DNA of 64,000 bases, taken from an uncultured Bacteroidota bacterium (GTDB lineage Bacteria; Bacteroidota; Bacteroidia; Flavobacteriales; Flavobacteriaceae). Made by a program: the position numbers and the translations under genes. The notes under the pieces were generated by a model. The model was not told where the DNA came from. It worked only from the letters and a program-made list of their open reading frames with translations, and ran no database searches. Of this stretch, positions 26,568 to 36,245 are shown piece after piece; position 1 is the stretch's first letter, and each line of letters starts with the position of its first letter. The stretch is taken from the NCBI GenBank assembly GCA_902613595.1, contig CACMHY010000001.1, positions 744,001-808,000 of the forward strand, given 5' to 3'.

Positions 26568-26891
26568 TTAGAGCATTCCTAACTCAAGTTTAGCTTCTTC
26601 ACTCATTAAATCTTTCGTCCAAGGTGGGTCAAATGTTATCTCAACTTCAGCAGACTTGACCTCATCAAGGGATTTAACTTTTTCCTCAACTTCCTTGGGT
26701 AAAGTTTCCGCTACAGGACAATTAGGTGTGGTTAAGGTCATCAAAATTTTTACTTCAAAATCTTCATTGACTAAAACGTCATAAATCAATCCCAATTCGT
26801 AAATATCTACAGGAATTTCAGGATCAAAAATGGTTTTCAACGTACCAACAATTTTTTCTCCCAAAATACTAGTATCCATTTCTTCTGACAT
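26568..26891 (-). CDS. sufT: SUF-associated DUF59/MIP18 family protein (SufT-like)
   Basis: A 107-residue DUF59 protein: the IFDPEIPVDIYELGLIYD block, the LTTPNCPVAE cysteine motif (a single Cys near 71) and the closing DPPWTKDLMSEEA. This family (PaaD, MIP18, SufT) assists Fe-S cluster assembly or carriage. It sits 5 bp after sufE in the operon. The function as an auxiliary carrier follows from family and context; the symbol is moderately certain. Confidence 0.85.
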   Translation of the reverse strand: MSEEMDTSILGEKIVGTLKTIFDPEIPVDIYELGLIYDVLVNEDFEVKILMTLTTPNCPVAETLPKEVEEKVKSLDEVKSAEVEITFDPPWTKDLMSEEAKLELGML

Positions 26892-26896
26892 AATTT

Positions 26897-27322
26897 TTAA
26901 TTTAATTGCGTTTGAAAAGCTACAGCATACATTTTTATTTGTTTAACCATAGAAAGGAGGCCATTTGCTCGTGTTGGAGACAAATGTTCTTTAAGTCCAA
27001 TGTTATCAATAAAATCAATATTAGATTTAATAATTGAGCTTGGGTGCTGGTTTGAAAATACTCTTATCAAAATTGCTATAATCCCTTTAGTTATAATAGC
27101 ATCGCTGTCTGCCGTAAATTTCACCTTATCTCCATCTAAGTTAGCGTGAATCCAGACTTTACTTTGACAACCCTTAATTATATTTTCCTCAGTTCTATGT
27201 CTTTTATCTATTAAAGGTAGAGCCTTCCCCAATTCTATCATATATTCATAACGTTGAGTCCAATCTTCAAAAAATGAAAACTCTTCAATAATTTGTTTTT
27301 GTATAGACTCAATCTCATTCAT
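26897..27322 (-). CDS. sufE: SufE family sulfur acceptor
   Basis: A 141-residue SufE. The persulfide-accepting cysteine is C52 in KGCQSKVW, followed by ADSDAIITKGIIA. SufE takes sulfane sulfur from SufS and passes it to SufBCD. The frame runs 25 codons further upstream into the sufS tail, but the ATG at 27322 fits the family start (MNEIESIQ). The 16 bp gap to sufS keeps it in the operon. Confidence 0.92.
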   Translation of the reverse strand: MNEIESIQKQIIEEFSFFEDWTQRYEYMIELGKALPLIDKRHRTEENIIKGCQSKVWIHANLDGDKVKFTADSDAIITKGIIAILIRVFSNQHPSSIIKSNIDFIDNIGLKEHLSPTRANGLLSMVKQIKMYAVAFQTQLN

Positions 27323-27338
27323 TTTTAAAATTATTAAA

Positions 27339-28553
27339 TTATTGTAACATTTTAACTGCTTTTTGAACTCCTTTAACCATAGTATCAATTTCGTCAAAAG
27401 TATTATAAAAAGAAAAAGATGCTCTTACAGTACCTGGAATTTCAAAATAATCCATGATAGGTTGCGCACAATGATGACCGGTTCTCACAGCAATACCCAT
27501 TTGATCAAGAATACTACCTATATCGTATGGGTGAATATTTTTAATATTGAATGAAATAACTGCAGTTTTTTTCTCCAAGTCACCATAAATTTTAATCCCA
27601 TCAATTTTTTTTATTTCTTCGGTAGCATATTTTAATAGATCATTCTCGTATTTTATTATATTTTCAAATCCTATGCTGTTCATATAATCCAAGGCTGCTC
27701 CAAAAGCGATGCCTCCAGCTATATTTGGAGTGCCCGCTTCAAATTTGTGTGGAAGGTCTGCATAGGTTGTTTTTTCAAATGTAACACTGGAAATCATTTC
27801 ACCTCCACCTTGATAAGGAGGTAGTTTCTTCAGAAGATCTGTTTTCCCATAAAGCATACCGACTCCTGTTGGACCGCACAACTTGTGAGCTGAAGTCACA
27901 TAAAAATCAACATCCATTTTCTGCAAATTAGGTTTTATGTGAGCACACGCTTGGGCACCATCAATTAGAACATAAGCTCCTTTTTCATGCGCCATTTCAA
28001 TTATTTTCTCAACAGGGTTTAGAGTGCCTAAGGCATTTGAAACATGATTTACAAAAACTAATTTTGTTTTTTCATTAAGAATTTTTTTGTAAGTCTCAAT
28101 ATTTAAGGTCCCTTCTTGAGTCATAGGTATGACTTTAAGTTTAGCCCCTGTTTTTTCACATAACATTTGCCAAGGAACAATATTAGAATGGTGTTCTAAA
28201 GCTGAAATAACTAATTCATCTCCTGGATGCAATAATTTGCTAAATCCAGATGCAACTAAATTAATACTTTCTGTTGTTCCGGAGGTGAAAATGATTTCAT
28301 AGGGTTTAGCAACATTAAAATGCTTTTGTATTTTTATTCTTGCTTTTTCATATGCGTCCGTTGCCTCTTGACTTAGTTTGTGAACGCCTCTATGAATATT
28401 TGAATTTAAATATGTATAATAATAGACAATCACATCAATTACTTGCTGGGGAGTTTGAGATGTTGCAGCATTGTCAAAGTAAATAAGTTTTTGCCCGTTT
28501 ACTTTTCTGCTTAGTATCGGAAAGTCTTCACGGATTTTAGAAATATCTATCAT
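27339..28553 (-). CDS. sufS: Cysteine desulfurase SufS
   Basis: A 404-residue group II cysteine desulfurase. The PLP lysine is K224 in TSAHKLCGPTG and the active-site cysteine is C362 in RTGHHCAQP, the RxGHHCA signature of SufS rather than IscS. It delivers sulfur from cysteine to SufE. The ATG shares one base with the sufD stop, so translation is coupled. Length and motifs are complete. Confidence 0.95.
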   Translation of the reverse strand: MIDISKIREDFPILSRKVNGQKLIYFDNAATSQTPQQVIDVIVYYYTYLNSNIHRGVHKLSQEATDAYEKARIKIQKHFNVAKPYEIIFTSGTTESINLVASGFSKLLHPGDELVISALEHHSNIVPWQMLCEKTGAKLKVIPMTQEGTLNIETYKKILNEKTKLVFVNHVSNALGTLNPVEKIIEMAHEKGAYVLIDGAQACAHIKPNLQKMDVDFYVTSAHKLCGPTGVGMLYGKTDLLKKLPPYQGGGEMISSVTFEKTTYADLPHKFEAGTPNIAGGIAFGAALDYMNSIGFENIIKYENDLLKYATEEIKKIDGIKIYGDLEKKTAVISFNIKNIHPYDIGSILDQMGIAVRTGHHCAQPIMDYFEIPGTVRASFSFYNTFDEIDTMVKGVQKAVKMLQ

Positions 28554-29869
28554 TACAATTCAAATCCTAGATTCACACCAAGCTTTCTTGCAATTTGTCC
28601 GTTAATTCTCTTTTTTAAAGAAGGAAGCTGCACACTTTCAAGTACGTTATTTGCAAATGCATAAGTCATTAAAGCCTTAGCTTCTTTCTTAGGAATACCT
28701 CTTGACCGGAGATAAAATAATGCCTCTTCATCCATCTGGCCAATTGTACAACCATGTGAGCATTTAACGTCATCTGCGTATATTTCTAGTTGAGGTTTAC
28801 TATTTACGGTTGCTTTATCATCTAATAGGACATTATTATTTTGTTGAAAAGCATTAGTTTTCTGTGCGATCTTCTCTACGAGTATTTGCCCATTAAAGAC
28901 CCCTTCAGAACGCTCTGAGAAAATACCCTTGTAATCTTGATGGCTCTCACAATTTGGATGAGAATGATGAACCATTGTGGAATGGTCAACGTGCTGTTTC
29001 CCTTCTAAAATTGTAACCCCTTTAAGAGTTGATAATATACGTTGGCCAGTATGATAGTATCTCAGGTTATTTCTTACTAGCTTACCACCCAAAGAAAATG
29101 TGTGAACACTTGCATGACTATTTTTTGCTTGTTGTATGTAAGTATTATCAATTAAGGAAGCCGATGTTAAATCATTTTGCAATTTATAATAATCTACAAA
29201 TGCTTCCTCATGAACATAAACTTCTGTAACACTATTGGTAACTACCGGGTGTTCTTTTAAACTTTGGTGCCTTTCAATAATTTGAACCTGAGAGTTTTTA
29301 TCAACCACAATTAAATTTCTAGGCTGAAGCCAGAGAGAATGTTCTTCCCCAGATGCAAAATGAATAATCTCAATAGGTTTTTCCGCAACTGTTTTTTTAG
29401 GTATATAAACAAAAGCTCCTTCTTTGCTGTAAGAAGTATTAAGAGCTGTGAGACTTTCTTCTAAACTTGCAATTTTATTAAAATATGTATTTATTAAATT
29501 TCTGTATTTTGGTTTGGTAAGAGCCGCAGACATTAAACAAACATCTAAACCATCATGAGTAGTATTTGATAAAAAAGGGCTATATACGCCATCAATAAAA
29601 ATTACTTTGTAAGTATCAGTATCATATAGAAAGTATTTTTTTACATCCTTTAATTCAATACTTGCTTCAGATCTAGGGAAAAGTGCATAATCGGCATTAA
29701 TTAGTGCATTCAAAGATGTATACTTCCAAGATTCATCTTTTTTTGTTGGAAATCCTTTTTTTTCAAATACTTTTAATGCTTTTGCTCGAGTTTGATGTAC
29801 ACTGTCTAATAAATCTAAATCTTCCTCAAAAGCTAAATAGGATGAAATTAATTTCTCTTTAAATTCCAT
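28553..29869 (-). CDS. sufD: Fe-S assembly scaffold protein SufD
   Basis: A 438-residue SufD. The central beta-helix core is typical, with VDHSTMVHHSHPNCESHQDYK and the C-terminal DDVKCSHGCTIGQMDEEALFYLRSRG. SufD partners SufB and SufC in the scaffold complex that builds the cluster. It starts immediately after the sufC stop. Nothing is missing compared with the family. Confidence 0.95.
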   Translation of the reverse strand: MEFKEKLISSYLAFEEDLDLLDSVHQTRAKALKVFEKKGFPTKKDESWKYTSLNALINADYALFPRSEASIELKDVKKYFLYDTDTYKVIFIDGVYSPFLSNTTHDGLDVCLMSAALTKPKYRNLINTYFNKIASLEESLTALNTSYSKEGAFVYIPKKTVAEKPIEIIHFASGEEHSLWLQPRNLIVVDKNSQVQIIERHQSLKEHPVVTNSVTEVYVHEEAFVDYYKLQNDLTSASLIDNTYIQQAKNSHASVHTFSLGGKLVRNNLRYYHTGQRILSTLKGVTILEGKQHVDHSTMVHHSHPNCESHQDYKGIFSERSEGVFNGQILVEKIAQKTNAFQQNNNVLLDDKATVNSKPQLEIYADDVKCSHGCTIGQMDEEALFYLRSRGIPKKEAKALMTYAFANNVLESVQLPSLKKRINGQIARKLGVNLGFEL

Positions 29870-30616
29870 TTATGCTAATTCTTTTATCCAATCGTACCCT
29901 TTTGCCTCCAATTCATGTGCCAACTCTTTAGTGCCAGATTTTACAATCTTCCCACCAAAAAGCACATGTACAAAATCTGGTACTATATATTCTAAAAGAC
30001 GTTGATAGTGTGTTATTACAACTACTGCATTTTCTTTAGCTTTAAACTTATTCACTCCATTTGCGACTATTTTCAATGCATCAATATCTAATCCTGAATC
30101 TGTTTCATCTAGTATTGCCAAAGTTGGCTCTAACATAGCCATCTGAAAAATTTCATTTCGTTTTTTTTCACCTCCAGAAAATCCTTCATTTAAGGATCGG
30201 GATAAAAATTTTGAATCAATGTCCAATAGAGTAGACTTTTCTCGTATTTTTTTTAATAATTCACTTGCTCCCAAATCACTTAACCCTTGAGCCTTCCTAT
30301 TTGCATTGATTGCTGTTTTTATAAAGTTTGTAACAGTTACCCCTGGTATTTCAACAGGATATTGAAAGGATAAAAAGATTCCCAAATGTGCTCTTTCTTC
30401 TGGATCAAGCCCAGATAAATCTTTCCCTTTGAGTAAAATTTTACCTTGTGTGACATCATAATCTTCATTCCCAGCAATAACAGAGGACAAAGTGCTTTTA
30501 CCTGATCCATTAGGCCCCATAATTGCGTGTACTTCACCAGCTTTTACATTAAGATCAATTCCATTTAAAATTGTTCTCCCTTCAACTTCAGCATGTAAAT
30601 TTTCGATTGTTAACAT
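29870..30616 (-). CDS. sufC: Fe-S assembly ATPase SufC
   Basis: A 248-residue ABC-type ATPase: Walker A GPNGSGKST (near 35-43), the Q-loop region FLSFQYPVEIPG, signature FSGGEKKR and Walker B LAILDETDSGLD. The DETDSGLD and FQYP motifs mark SufC. It powers structural change of SufBD during cluster assembly in the cytoplasm. A 37 bp gap separates it from sufB. Confidence 0.96.
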   Translation of the reverse strand: MLTIENLHAEVEGRTILNGIDLNVKAGEVHAIMGPNGSGKSTLSSVIAGNEDYDVTQGKILLKGKDLSGLDPEERAHLGIFLSFQYPVEIPGVTVTNFIKTAINANRKAQGLSDLGASELLKKIREKSTLLDIDSKFLSRSLNEGFSGGEKKRNEIFQMAMLEPTLAILDETDSGLDIDALKIVANGVNKFKAKENAVVVITHYQRLLEYIVPDFVHVLFGGKIVKSGTKELAHELEAKGYDWIKELA

Positions 30617-30653
30617 TACTTTGCTATTTGTTTTAATTTATGTCTATAAAGTA

Positions 30654-32099
30654 TTAGCCAACACTTCCTTCTAAACTAATTTCAAGAAGTTTTTGAGCTT
30701 CAACTGCAAACTCCATTGGAAGTTTATTTAGAACTTCTTTACTGAACCCGTTAACTATAAGAGCAATAGCTTTTTCTGTATCAATACCTCTTTGATTGCA
30801 GTAAAAAATTTGATCTTCACCAATTTTACTTGTAGTTGCCTCATGCTCAACTTGAGCTGAATTATTTTTAGCTTCGATATAAGGAAATGTGTGCGCCCCA
30901 CAATTATTTCCCATTAACAACGAATCACATTGTGAAAAATTTCTCGCATTTTTTGCTCTAGAACCCACTTTCACGAGGCCACGATAACTATTTTGTGATT
31001 TCCCTGCAGAAATTCCTTTAGAAATAATAGTACTACGAGTATTATTACCCAAATGGACCATTTTTGTTCCGGTATCCGCTTGTTGAAAGTTATTAGTCAC
31101 AGCTATGGAGTAAAATTCACCAATCGAATTGTCTCCTTTTAAAACACATGAGGGATATTTCCAAGTAACAGCAGATCCAGTTTCTACTTGAGTCCAAGAA
31201 ATTTTTGATCGATTGTGACAAAGTCCCCTCTTAGTGACAAAATTGAAAACACCCCCTTTTCCATTTTTATCTCCAGGAAACCAATTTTGTACTGTGGAAT
31301 ATTTTATTTCGGCATCATCAAGAGCTATTAATTCAACAACAGCCGCATGGAGTTGATTTTCGTCTCTAGAAGGAGCTGTACATCCTTCCAAATAACTGAC
31401 ATAACTTTGCTTATCTGCAATAACAAGTGTTCTTTCAAATTGGCCAGTCCCAGCTTGATTAATTCTAAAATAAGTAGACAATTCCATTGGACAACGCACT
31501 CCTTTTGGAATGTAACAGAAAGAGCCGTCTGTGAATACAGCACTATTTAATGCTGAATAATAGTTGTCCCTTGGAGGTATAACGGTACCAATATATTTTT
31601 TTACTAATTCAGGATGTTTTTGAATGGCCTCTGATATAGAACAAAAAATTATCCCCTTTTTTGCCAAAGTTTCTCTAAAAGTGGTTGCTACTGAAACTGA
31701 ATCCATAACAATATCTACAGCAACACCCGATAGCTTTTTCTGTTCATCAATTGAAATGCCAAGCTTATCAAATGTTTTTAGTAGCTCAGGATCAACTTCC
31801 TCAAGACTGTTATACTTTGGTTTTTGTTTAGGAGCAGAATAGTACGAAATTTTTTGTAAATCTGGCTTTTTGTACTTTACATTTGACCAATCAGGTTCAA
31901 CCATTTTTTTGAAACTTGAAAAAGCTTCCAATCGCCATTCAGTCATCCATTCTGGCTCACCTTTTTTTTCTGATATTTTTCTAATTATGTCCTCATTTAA
32001 ACCCACAGGAAATGTATCCGATTCTATGTCGGTGTAGAAACCATACTCATATTCTTTAGTTTCTAATTCTTTTTTTAACTCTTCTTCTGTGTATGCCAT
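30654..32099 (-). CDS. sufB: Fe-S assembly scaffold protein SufB
   Basis: A 481-residue SufB. Recognisable blocks include [16 protein letters not shown]-like text near the middle ([19 protein letters not shown]), YLEGCTAP, the beta-helix core [15 protein letters not shown], and the C-terminal [22 protein letters not shown] with the cluster-ligand Glu and Cys region. SufB is the main scaffold on which the cluster forms. It follows sufA by 6 bp. Confidence 0.96.
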   Translation of the reverse strand: MAYTEEELKKELETKEYEYGFYTDIESDTFPVGLNEDIIRKISEKKGEPEWMTEWRLEAFSSFKKMVEPDWSNVKYKKPDLQKISYYSAPKQKPKYNSLEEVDPELLKTFDKLGISIDEQKKLSGVAVDIVMDSVSVATTFRETLAKKGIIFCSISEAIQKHPELVKKYIGTVIPPRDNYYSALNSAVFTDGSFCYIPKGVRCPMELSTYFRINQAGTGQFERTLVIADKQSYVSYLEGCTAPSRDENQLHAAVVELIALDDAEIKYSTVQNWFPGDKNGKGGVFNFVTKRGLCHNRSKISWTQVETGSAVTWKYPSCVLKGDNSIGEFYSIAVTNNFQQADTGTKMVHLGNNTRSTIISKGISAGKSQNSYRGLVKVGSRAKNARNFSQCDSLLMGNNCGAHTFPYIEAKNNSAQVEHEATTSKIGEDQIFYCNQRGIDTEKAIALIVNGFSKEVLNKLPMEFAVEAQKLLEISLEGSVG

Positions 32100-32105
32100 A
32101 ATTTA

Positions 32106-32435
32106 TTAAAGTGAAAAACTCTCCCCACAGCCACAAGTCCTTTGAGCGTTAGGATTATTAAATACAAAGCCTTTACCATTTAGTCCGCCTGAATATTCTA
32201 AGATAGTACCCGCCAGATAAAGTATACTTTTTTTGTCAACTATAATTTTAACTTGATTATCTTCATAAATCTTATCCTCTTTTTTTATTTCAGAATCAAA
32301 TTTTAATTCATATGAAAGGCCCGAACAGCCACCACTTTTGACACCAACACGAACATAATCTCTTGACGGATCAAAACCTTCCTCTTTCATCAAAGTCGAA
32401 ACTTTTTGTTTAGCTGTTTCGTGAACTTTTATCAT
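32106..32435 (-). CDS. sufA: SufA/IscA/ErpA-type iron-sulfur carrier
   Basis: A 109-residue A-type carrier with the three conserved cysteines: C37 in KSGGCSGLSY and C101/C103 in TCGCGESF. It transfers assembled clusters to target proteins. As first gene of the suf operon it is preceded by a TAnnTTTG promoter. SufA is the natural label, although A-type carriers are hard to tell apart by sequence. Confidence 0.92.
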   Translation of the reverse strand: MIKVHETAKQKVSTLMKEEGFDPSRDYVRVGVKSGGCSGLSYELKFDSEIKKEDKIYEDNQVKIIVDKKSILYLAGTILEYSGGLNGKGFVFNNPNAQRTCGCGESFSL

Positions 32436-32464
32436 AATTAGATAACATTATATTTAACAGTATG

Positions 32465-32472
32465 CAAATATA
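32465..32472 (-). promoter_or_regulatory. TAnnTTTG -7 box of the suf operon
   Basis: TATATTTG on the minus strand, 29 bp upstream of the sufA ATG, within a 99 bp spacer that otherwise looks unstructured. No convincing TTG -33 element is present at the right distance. Transcription would start near 32458. Confidence 0.45.
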
Positions 32473-32534
32473 CGTTATTTCTATTGATTTTATTGGTAAA
32501 GCGATTGATTTACACTATTGGTAGATTGCATAAC

Positions 32535-33875
32535 TTAATACCAAATTGCAAGAAAAATATCTTTTGAACCTTTTGAATTTTGAAAAGGTTTTAAAACACT
32601 TTCTGAACTGCCAATAACTATAACTTTGTTTTGTTGACTCAAAATAACATCGTTGGCCTGATTAAAACCATAATCTCCTAGAGTATTTGTTTTAATTATA
32701 CTTCCATTCTCAAGCGTGTAGTATAATGCAATATCGTTGCCTACGCTTTCCGTATTTAAAAATCCGTTTTGATTACTCCTTTGGCCAACAATAATAAGCG
32801 TTCCATCTTTACGCCTTAAAAATGAGTTTGCCTTTTCAAAGCTAGATGTTCCAATATTTCTCAAATCTTTTAGTTTACCGTCTGATGATAATCTTGCAAC
32901 TACAATGTCTGATGATCCATACGCCGATTTTATATCACCATCTAAACTATATGTCTGCCCCAAAATAAGAAAGTCCCCATTTGGAGCTTCAATTATAGCC
33001 TTTCCGCTGTCATATTCGCTACCACCGATAGATTTTTCCCAAATTAATTGTCCTTTGCCATTAATCTTTACGACCCAAATATCATAACTGCCTTTTGGAT
33101 TAGTTATATCGATATCATCACTTTCTGATGAACCCATAATTACAAATTCACCTTGAGAGGTTTCGATCGCATCATATGATCGGTCATTATTTGAACCCCC
33201 AAAATAATTTCGCCATTGCAGATTGCCATTCATATCAATTTTGTGAACCCAAAATTCCCCAACACCATGCCTTGACAAGTTGTTAGATTTGATCTTGTTT
33301 CTTCCCAAGCCTTGGGATGCAGATACATCCAAAAATCCATTAAAAAAAAGGCCTCCATTTGAAGTTGCAATTATATTGTATGCATGATCGTGGCCCGAAA
33401 AACCAAAGCTTTTCTCCCATATTATTAAACCACTAGAGTCTGTTCTAATTAACCAATTATCATGTTGGCCCTTATTCTCACTAGAATCACCATCACTACT
33501 TTTACTATAACCAACTAACACAAACCCGTCATCAGACAATTGAACTAAGTCTTGACCTCTATCATCCTCTGAACCGCCATAAGTTTTTGTCCATTGTAGT
33601 TTTAAATTTGAATCAAATTTCATTAAGAAAATATCACTCCCATTTCTTTTTTTATTTGAAAAATGACCATCAACACTTTTTGTATTTCCTATTAATGCGA
33701 ATCCGCCATCATTTGTATTAATAATTGAATTGGCAATATCCTCTTCACTACCACCATAAGTTTTAACCTCTTGCCATCGATTCTTTGTAGGTGGCAAAAA
33801 AGACCAATTTGTTTCACTAATAGAATTACATCCTAAGAAAATTAATATAATGGGTATAATTATGCAATTATTCAT
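32535..33875 (-). CDS. Seven-repeat beta-propeller-like lipoprotein
   Basis: A 446-residue lipoprotein (signal peptide with cysteine in IFLGCNS). The body is built of seven tandem units of about 45-60 residues, each with a pattern like W-x-K-x-(Y/F/I)-G-G-S-x2-D followed by a DGGF-type turn and an LxG strand. Examples are WQEVKTYGGSEED, LQWTKTYGGSEDD, IIWEKSFGFSGHD, LQWRNYFGGSNND and LIWEKSIGGSEYD; the last two units are degenerate. Seven units suggest a closed seven-bladed propeller at the cell surface. The true start is the ATG at 33875; it overlaps the upstream gene by 8 bp. The function is unknown. Confidence 0.72.
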   Translation of the reverse strand: MNNCIIIPIILIFLGCNSISETNWSFLPPTKNRWQEVKTYGGSEEDIANSIINTNDGGFALIGNTKSVDGHFSNKKRNGSDIFLMKFDSNLKLQWTKTYGGSEDDRGQDLVQLSDDGFVLVGYSKSSDGDSSENKGQHDNWLIRTDSSGLIIWEKSFGFSGHDHAYNIIATSNGGLFFNGFLDVSASQGLGRNKIKSNNLSRHGVGEFWVHKIDMNGNLQWRNYFGGSNNDRSYDAIETSQGEFVIMGSSESDDIDITNPKGSYDIWVVKINGKGQLIWEKSIGGSEYDSGKAIIEAPNGDFLILGQTYSLDGDIKSAYGSSDIVVARLSSDGKLKDLRNIGTSSFEKANSFLRRKDGTLIIVGQRSNQNGFLNTESVGNDIALYYTLENGSIIKTNTLGDYGFNQANDVILSQQNKVIVIGSSESVLKPFQNSKGSKDIFLAIWY

Positions 33876-35124
33876 CAATAGCTGATGCCTTTACTAAAAA
33901 TAATCCTGAATCTATATCACTTATAGCAATAACTCCACTTTCAAAAAATGGGTATATGCTCCATACGCCATTAAATTTGGGATTATTATCTGATGGATAG
34001 GTATCAAAAAAACCTTTTTCAAATATTGTTTTATTTTGTACATCACTAATATCAATTACTCGTAGACCCGCAGTGTAATTAGCTAAAAAAAAATGTTCTC
34101 CTACTATGTAACCATTGTGATCTATTGCATCGAAATTTGAAAAATATTTAGAATGTAAATTAGGCTCTTTTAAGCTAGAAAAATCAAATATTCGGGTTTG
34201 AGTTTTTAATCCAAATTTCAATTCATCCAACTCATCACCAAGAAAAAAGTATCTATGATCATCTGTTAAAAATCCTTGGTGGGTATATCCTGGACCAGAA
34301 TAATCCACTGTACTTATTTTTGAAGGATTCAATTTATCAGTAACATCTAAAATAACAATCCTATTATTTTCTCCTCCATCACTATTACTACCAAAAAAAA
34401 TTTCTTTTCCTTGAAATTCTGGGTCTGGACCTTTATAATTTACAACGTGTGCGTCATGAGTGTATCTCTCCCTAGAATAACCTCCTAAAATTTTAGGATT
34501 TTTAGGATCACTAATATCTATAAAAACTGGACCCCCTGCATATAAATTTGATCCCAAAACATAAGCAAATGAAGATGCTTCATTAATCCAAATATTGTGT
34601 GCATTACCGAAGTCTTCTAGAATCGCACTTGCATCAAAAATTTCAAAATTTTTAACACTTCTAAGCTTTGTCAGATCAAAAACTTGCAAACCGTGATTTT
34701 GTGCCTCACTTACGATAAAAGCATGGTCTTTAAATACTTTGATGTCTCTCCATGGGCTAGTTGTTGAAGCTGTTGGTAATTTCCCCAAAAAAAAAGGATT
34801 TTCTGGATCACTTATATCTATAAAAGCTGTACCGTCGTCTAGCCCTAAAAGCACATATTCTTTTTCAGTTTCTGGATCCTTCCATCCCCAATTATCATTT
34901 GCTGAATTGCTCCCGAATTCTCTTAGAGATATTTGAGCCAATAGATCATACCCCAAACAGGGATAATTACCTGCAAAACCTTCTAAACAGGGTTTCTTGA
35001 AATTTTTATCATTAATAACTACACCTGTATCAAAGACTTCATCACCTAAAACCAATTCTCCAGGTATTTCATTTTTATTACAACTCAGGGCAAATAACAA
35101 AATATACAATGAACACTTTTTCAT
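33868..35124 (-). CDS. LVIVD-repeat, choice-of-anchor-B-type lipoprotein
   Basis: A 418-residue exported protein starting at the ATG at 35124 (MKKCSLYILLFALSC). The signal ends in a lipoprotein cysteine, giving the mature start CNKNE. LVIVD-type repeats recur through the chain (AFIDISDPENPFFLG, PVFIDISDPKNPKILG, IVILDVTDKLNPSKI, LRVIDISDV), predicting a propeller. It fits the choice-of-anchor B family common in marine Bacteroidota. It has four extra cysteines near the N-terminus (PCLEGF, PCLGYD), possibly disulfides. It is co-transcribed with the other repeat lipoprotein; both probably decorate the outer membrane. The ligand is unknown. Confidence 0.78.
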   Translation of the reverse strand: MKKCSLYILLFALSCNKNEIPGELVLGDEVFDTGVVINDKNFKKPCLEGFAGNYPCLGYDLLAQISLREFGSNSANDNWGWKDPETEKEYVLLGLDDGTAFIDISDPENPFFLGKLPTASTTSPWRDIKVFKDHAFIVSEAQNHGLQVFDLTKLRSVKNFEIFDASAILEDFGNAHNIWINEASSFAYVLGSNLYAGGPVFIDISDPKNPKILGGYSRERYTHDAHVVNYKGPDPEFQGKEIFFGSNSDGGENNRIVILDVTDKLNPSKISTVDYSGPGYTHQGFLTDDHRYFFLGDELDELKFGLKTQTRIFDFSSLKEPNLHSKYFSNFDAIDHNGYIVGEHFFLANYTAGLRVIDISDVQNKTIFEKGFFDTYPSDNNPKFNGVWSIYPFFESGVIAISDIDSGLFLVKASAIDE

Positions 35125-35183
35125 AATTCTAAAATTAAAAAAAACAGGGATAGAATTCATATTTTAGAATTATATAAGATGCT

Positions 35184-35191
35184 TACATTTG
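35184..35191 (+). promoter_or_regulatory. TAnnTTTG -7 box immediately before thiL
   Basis: TACATTTG ends 4 bp before the GTG start of thiL. If used, transcription would begin at or within a few bases of the start codon, implying a leaderless or nearly leaderless mRNA. Confidence 0.4.
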
Positions 35192-35195
35192 TAAT

Positions 35196-36245
35196 GTGTT
35201 AGAAAACAAAAAATCCCCCAATACTCCCTTAAGTAATCTAGGAGAGTTTGCTCTAATCGAACATCTAACAAAAAAATTTAATCTCAAAAATAAGTCTAGC
35301 CTTCTTGGAATAGGTGATGACGCGGCTATTATTAATGATAAAGGTAAATTAACTCTGATTACCACAGATTTGTTAATTGAAGGTGTACATTTTGATCTTG
35401 GCTATGTCCCATTAAAACATTTGGGTTATAAATCAGTTATGGTCAATCTTTCTGACCTTTATGCTATGAATATATATCCGAGTCAAATCACAACATCAAT
35501 TGCAGTATCCAATCGTTTTTCTTTGGAGGCCCTTGAGGAAATTTATGAAGGAATTCAGCTGGCATGTAAAAATTATAATGTAGACCTTATAGGAGGCGAT
35601 ACTACAAGCAGTAAAACTGGTTTGATTATATCAATAACCGCAGCTGGATTTGGCGATAAAAATAGAATTGTTAATAGGAAAGGTGCGAAAGAAAACGATT
35701 TGCTGGTTGTAAGCGGGGACTTAGGTGGTGCTTATGTGGGATTACAAGTGCTAGAACGCGAAAAAGCAGTTTTTAAAGTCAATCCAAATACCCAGCCAGA
35801 TTTAAGCAAATATTCTTATTGTATTGAAAAACAATTGAAACCAGAGGCAAGAAAAGATGTTATTAAACTTTTAGATGAATTAAAAGTTATACCAACTTCT
35901 ATGATTGACATAAGTGATGGGTTGTCTTCAGAAATCTTACATCTTTCAAAATCTTCTAATGTAGGCTTTCATCTTTTTGAAGAAAAAATCCCAATAGATC
36001 CTCATGTAAGTTTAATTTGTGAAGAATTTAAATTTAATTCTACAATAGCTGCTTTGAATGGAGGGGAGGATTATGAATTACTTTTTACAATAAGTCAAAA
36101 TGATTTTGATAAAATTAAAAATCATCCTTACCTAACAGTTATAGGTCACGCTTGTGATAAAAAAACAGGTTGCCAAATGATTACGGGTCTAGGACAACAA
36201 ATAGAATTAACAGCTCAAGGATGGCAATCCTTCTCCAAAATCTAA
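35196..36245 (+). CDS. thiL: Thiamine-monophosphate kinase
   Basis: A 349-residue ThiL (AIR synthase-like fold). Markers are LGEFALIEHL, GIGDDAAI, TTDLLIEGVHFD, GGDTTSSKTG and SMIDISDGLSSE, with ATP- and metal-binding aspartates present. It phosphorylates thiamine monophosphate to thiamine diphosphate. The start is GTG at 35196; the family N-terminus allows no later start. A TPP riboswitch module for thiamine-type uptake lies 25 kb away in the same window, so the cell appears to make TPP through TMP. It ends directly beside the convergent ZIP transporter. Confidence 0.93.
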   Translation: MLENKKSPNTPLSNLGEFALIEHLTKKFNLKNKSSLLGIGDDAAIINDKGKLTLITTDLLIEGVHFDLGYVPLKHLGYKSVMVNLSDLYAMNIYPSQITTSIAVSNRFSLEALEEIYEGIQLACKNYNVDLIGGDTTSSKTGLIISITAAGFGDKNRIVNRKGAKENDLLVVSGDLGGAYVGLQVLEREKAVFKVNPNTQPDLSKYSYCIEKQLKPEARKDVIKLLDELKVIPTSMIDISDGLSSEILHLSKSSNVGFHLFEEKIPIDPHVSLICEEFKFNSTIAALNGGEDYELLFTISQNDFDKIKNHPYLTVIGHACDKKTGCQMITGLGQQIELTAQGWQSFSKI

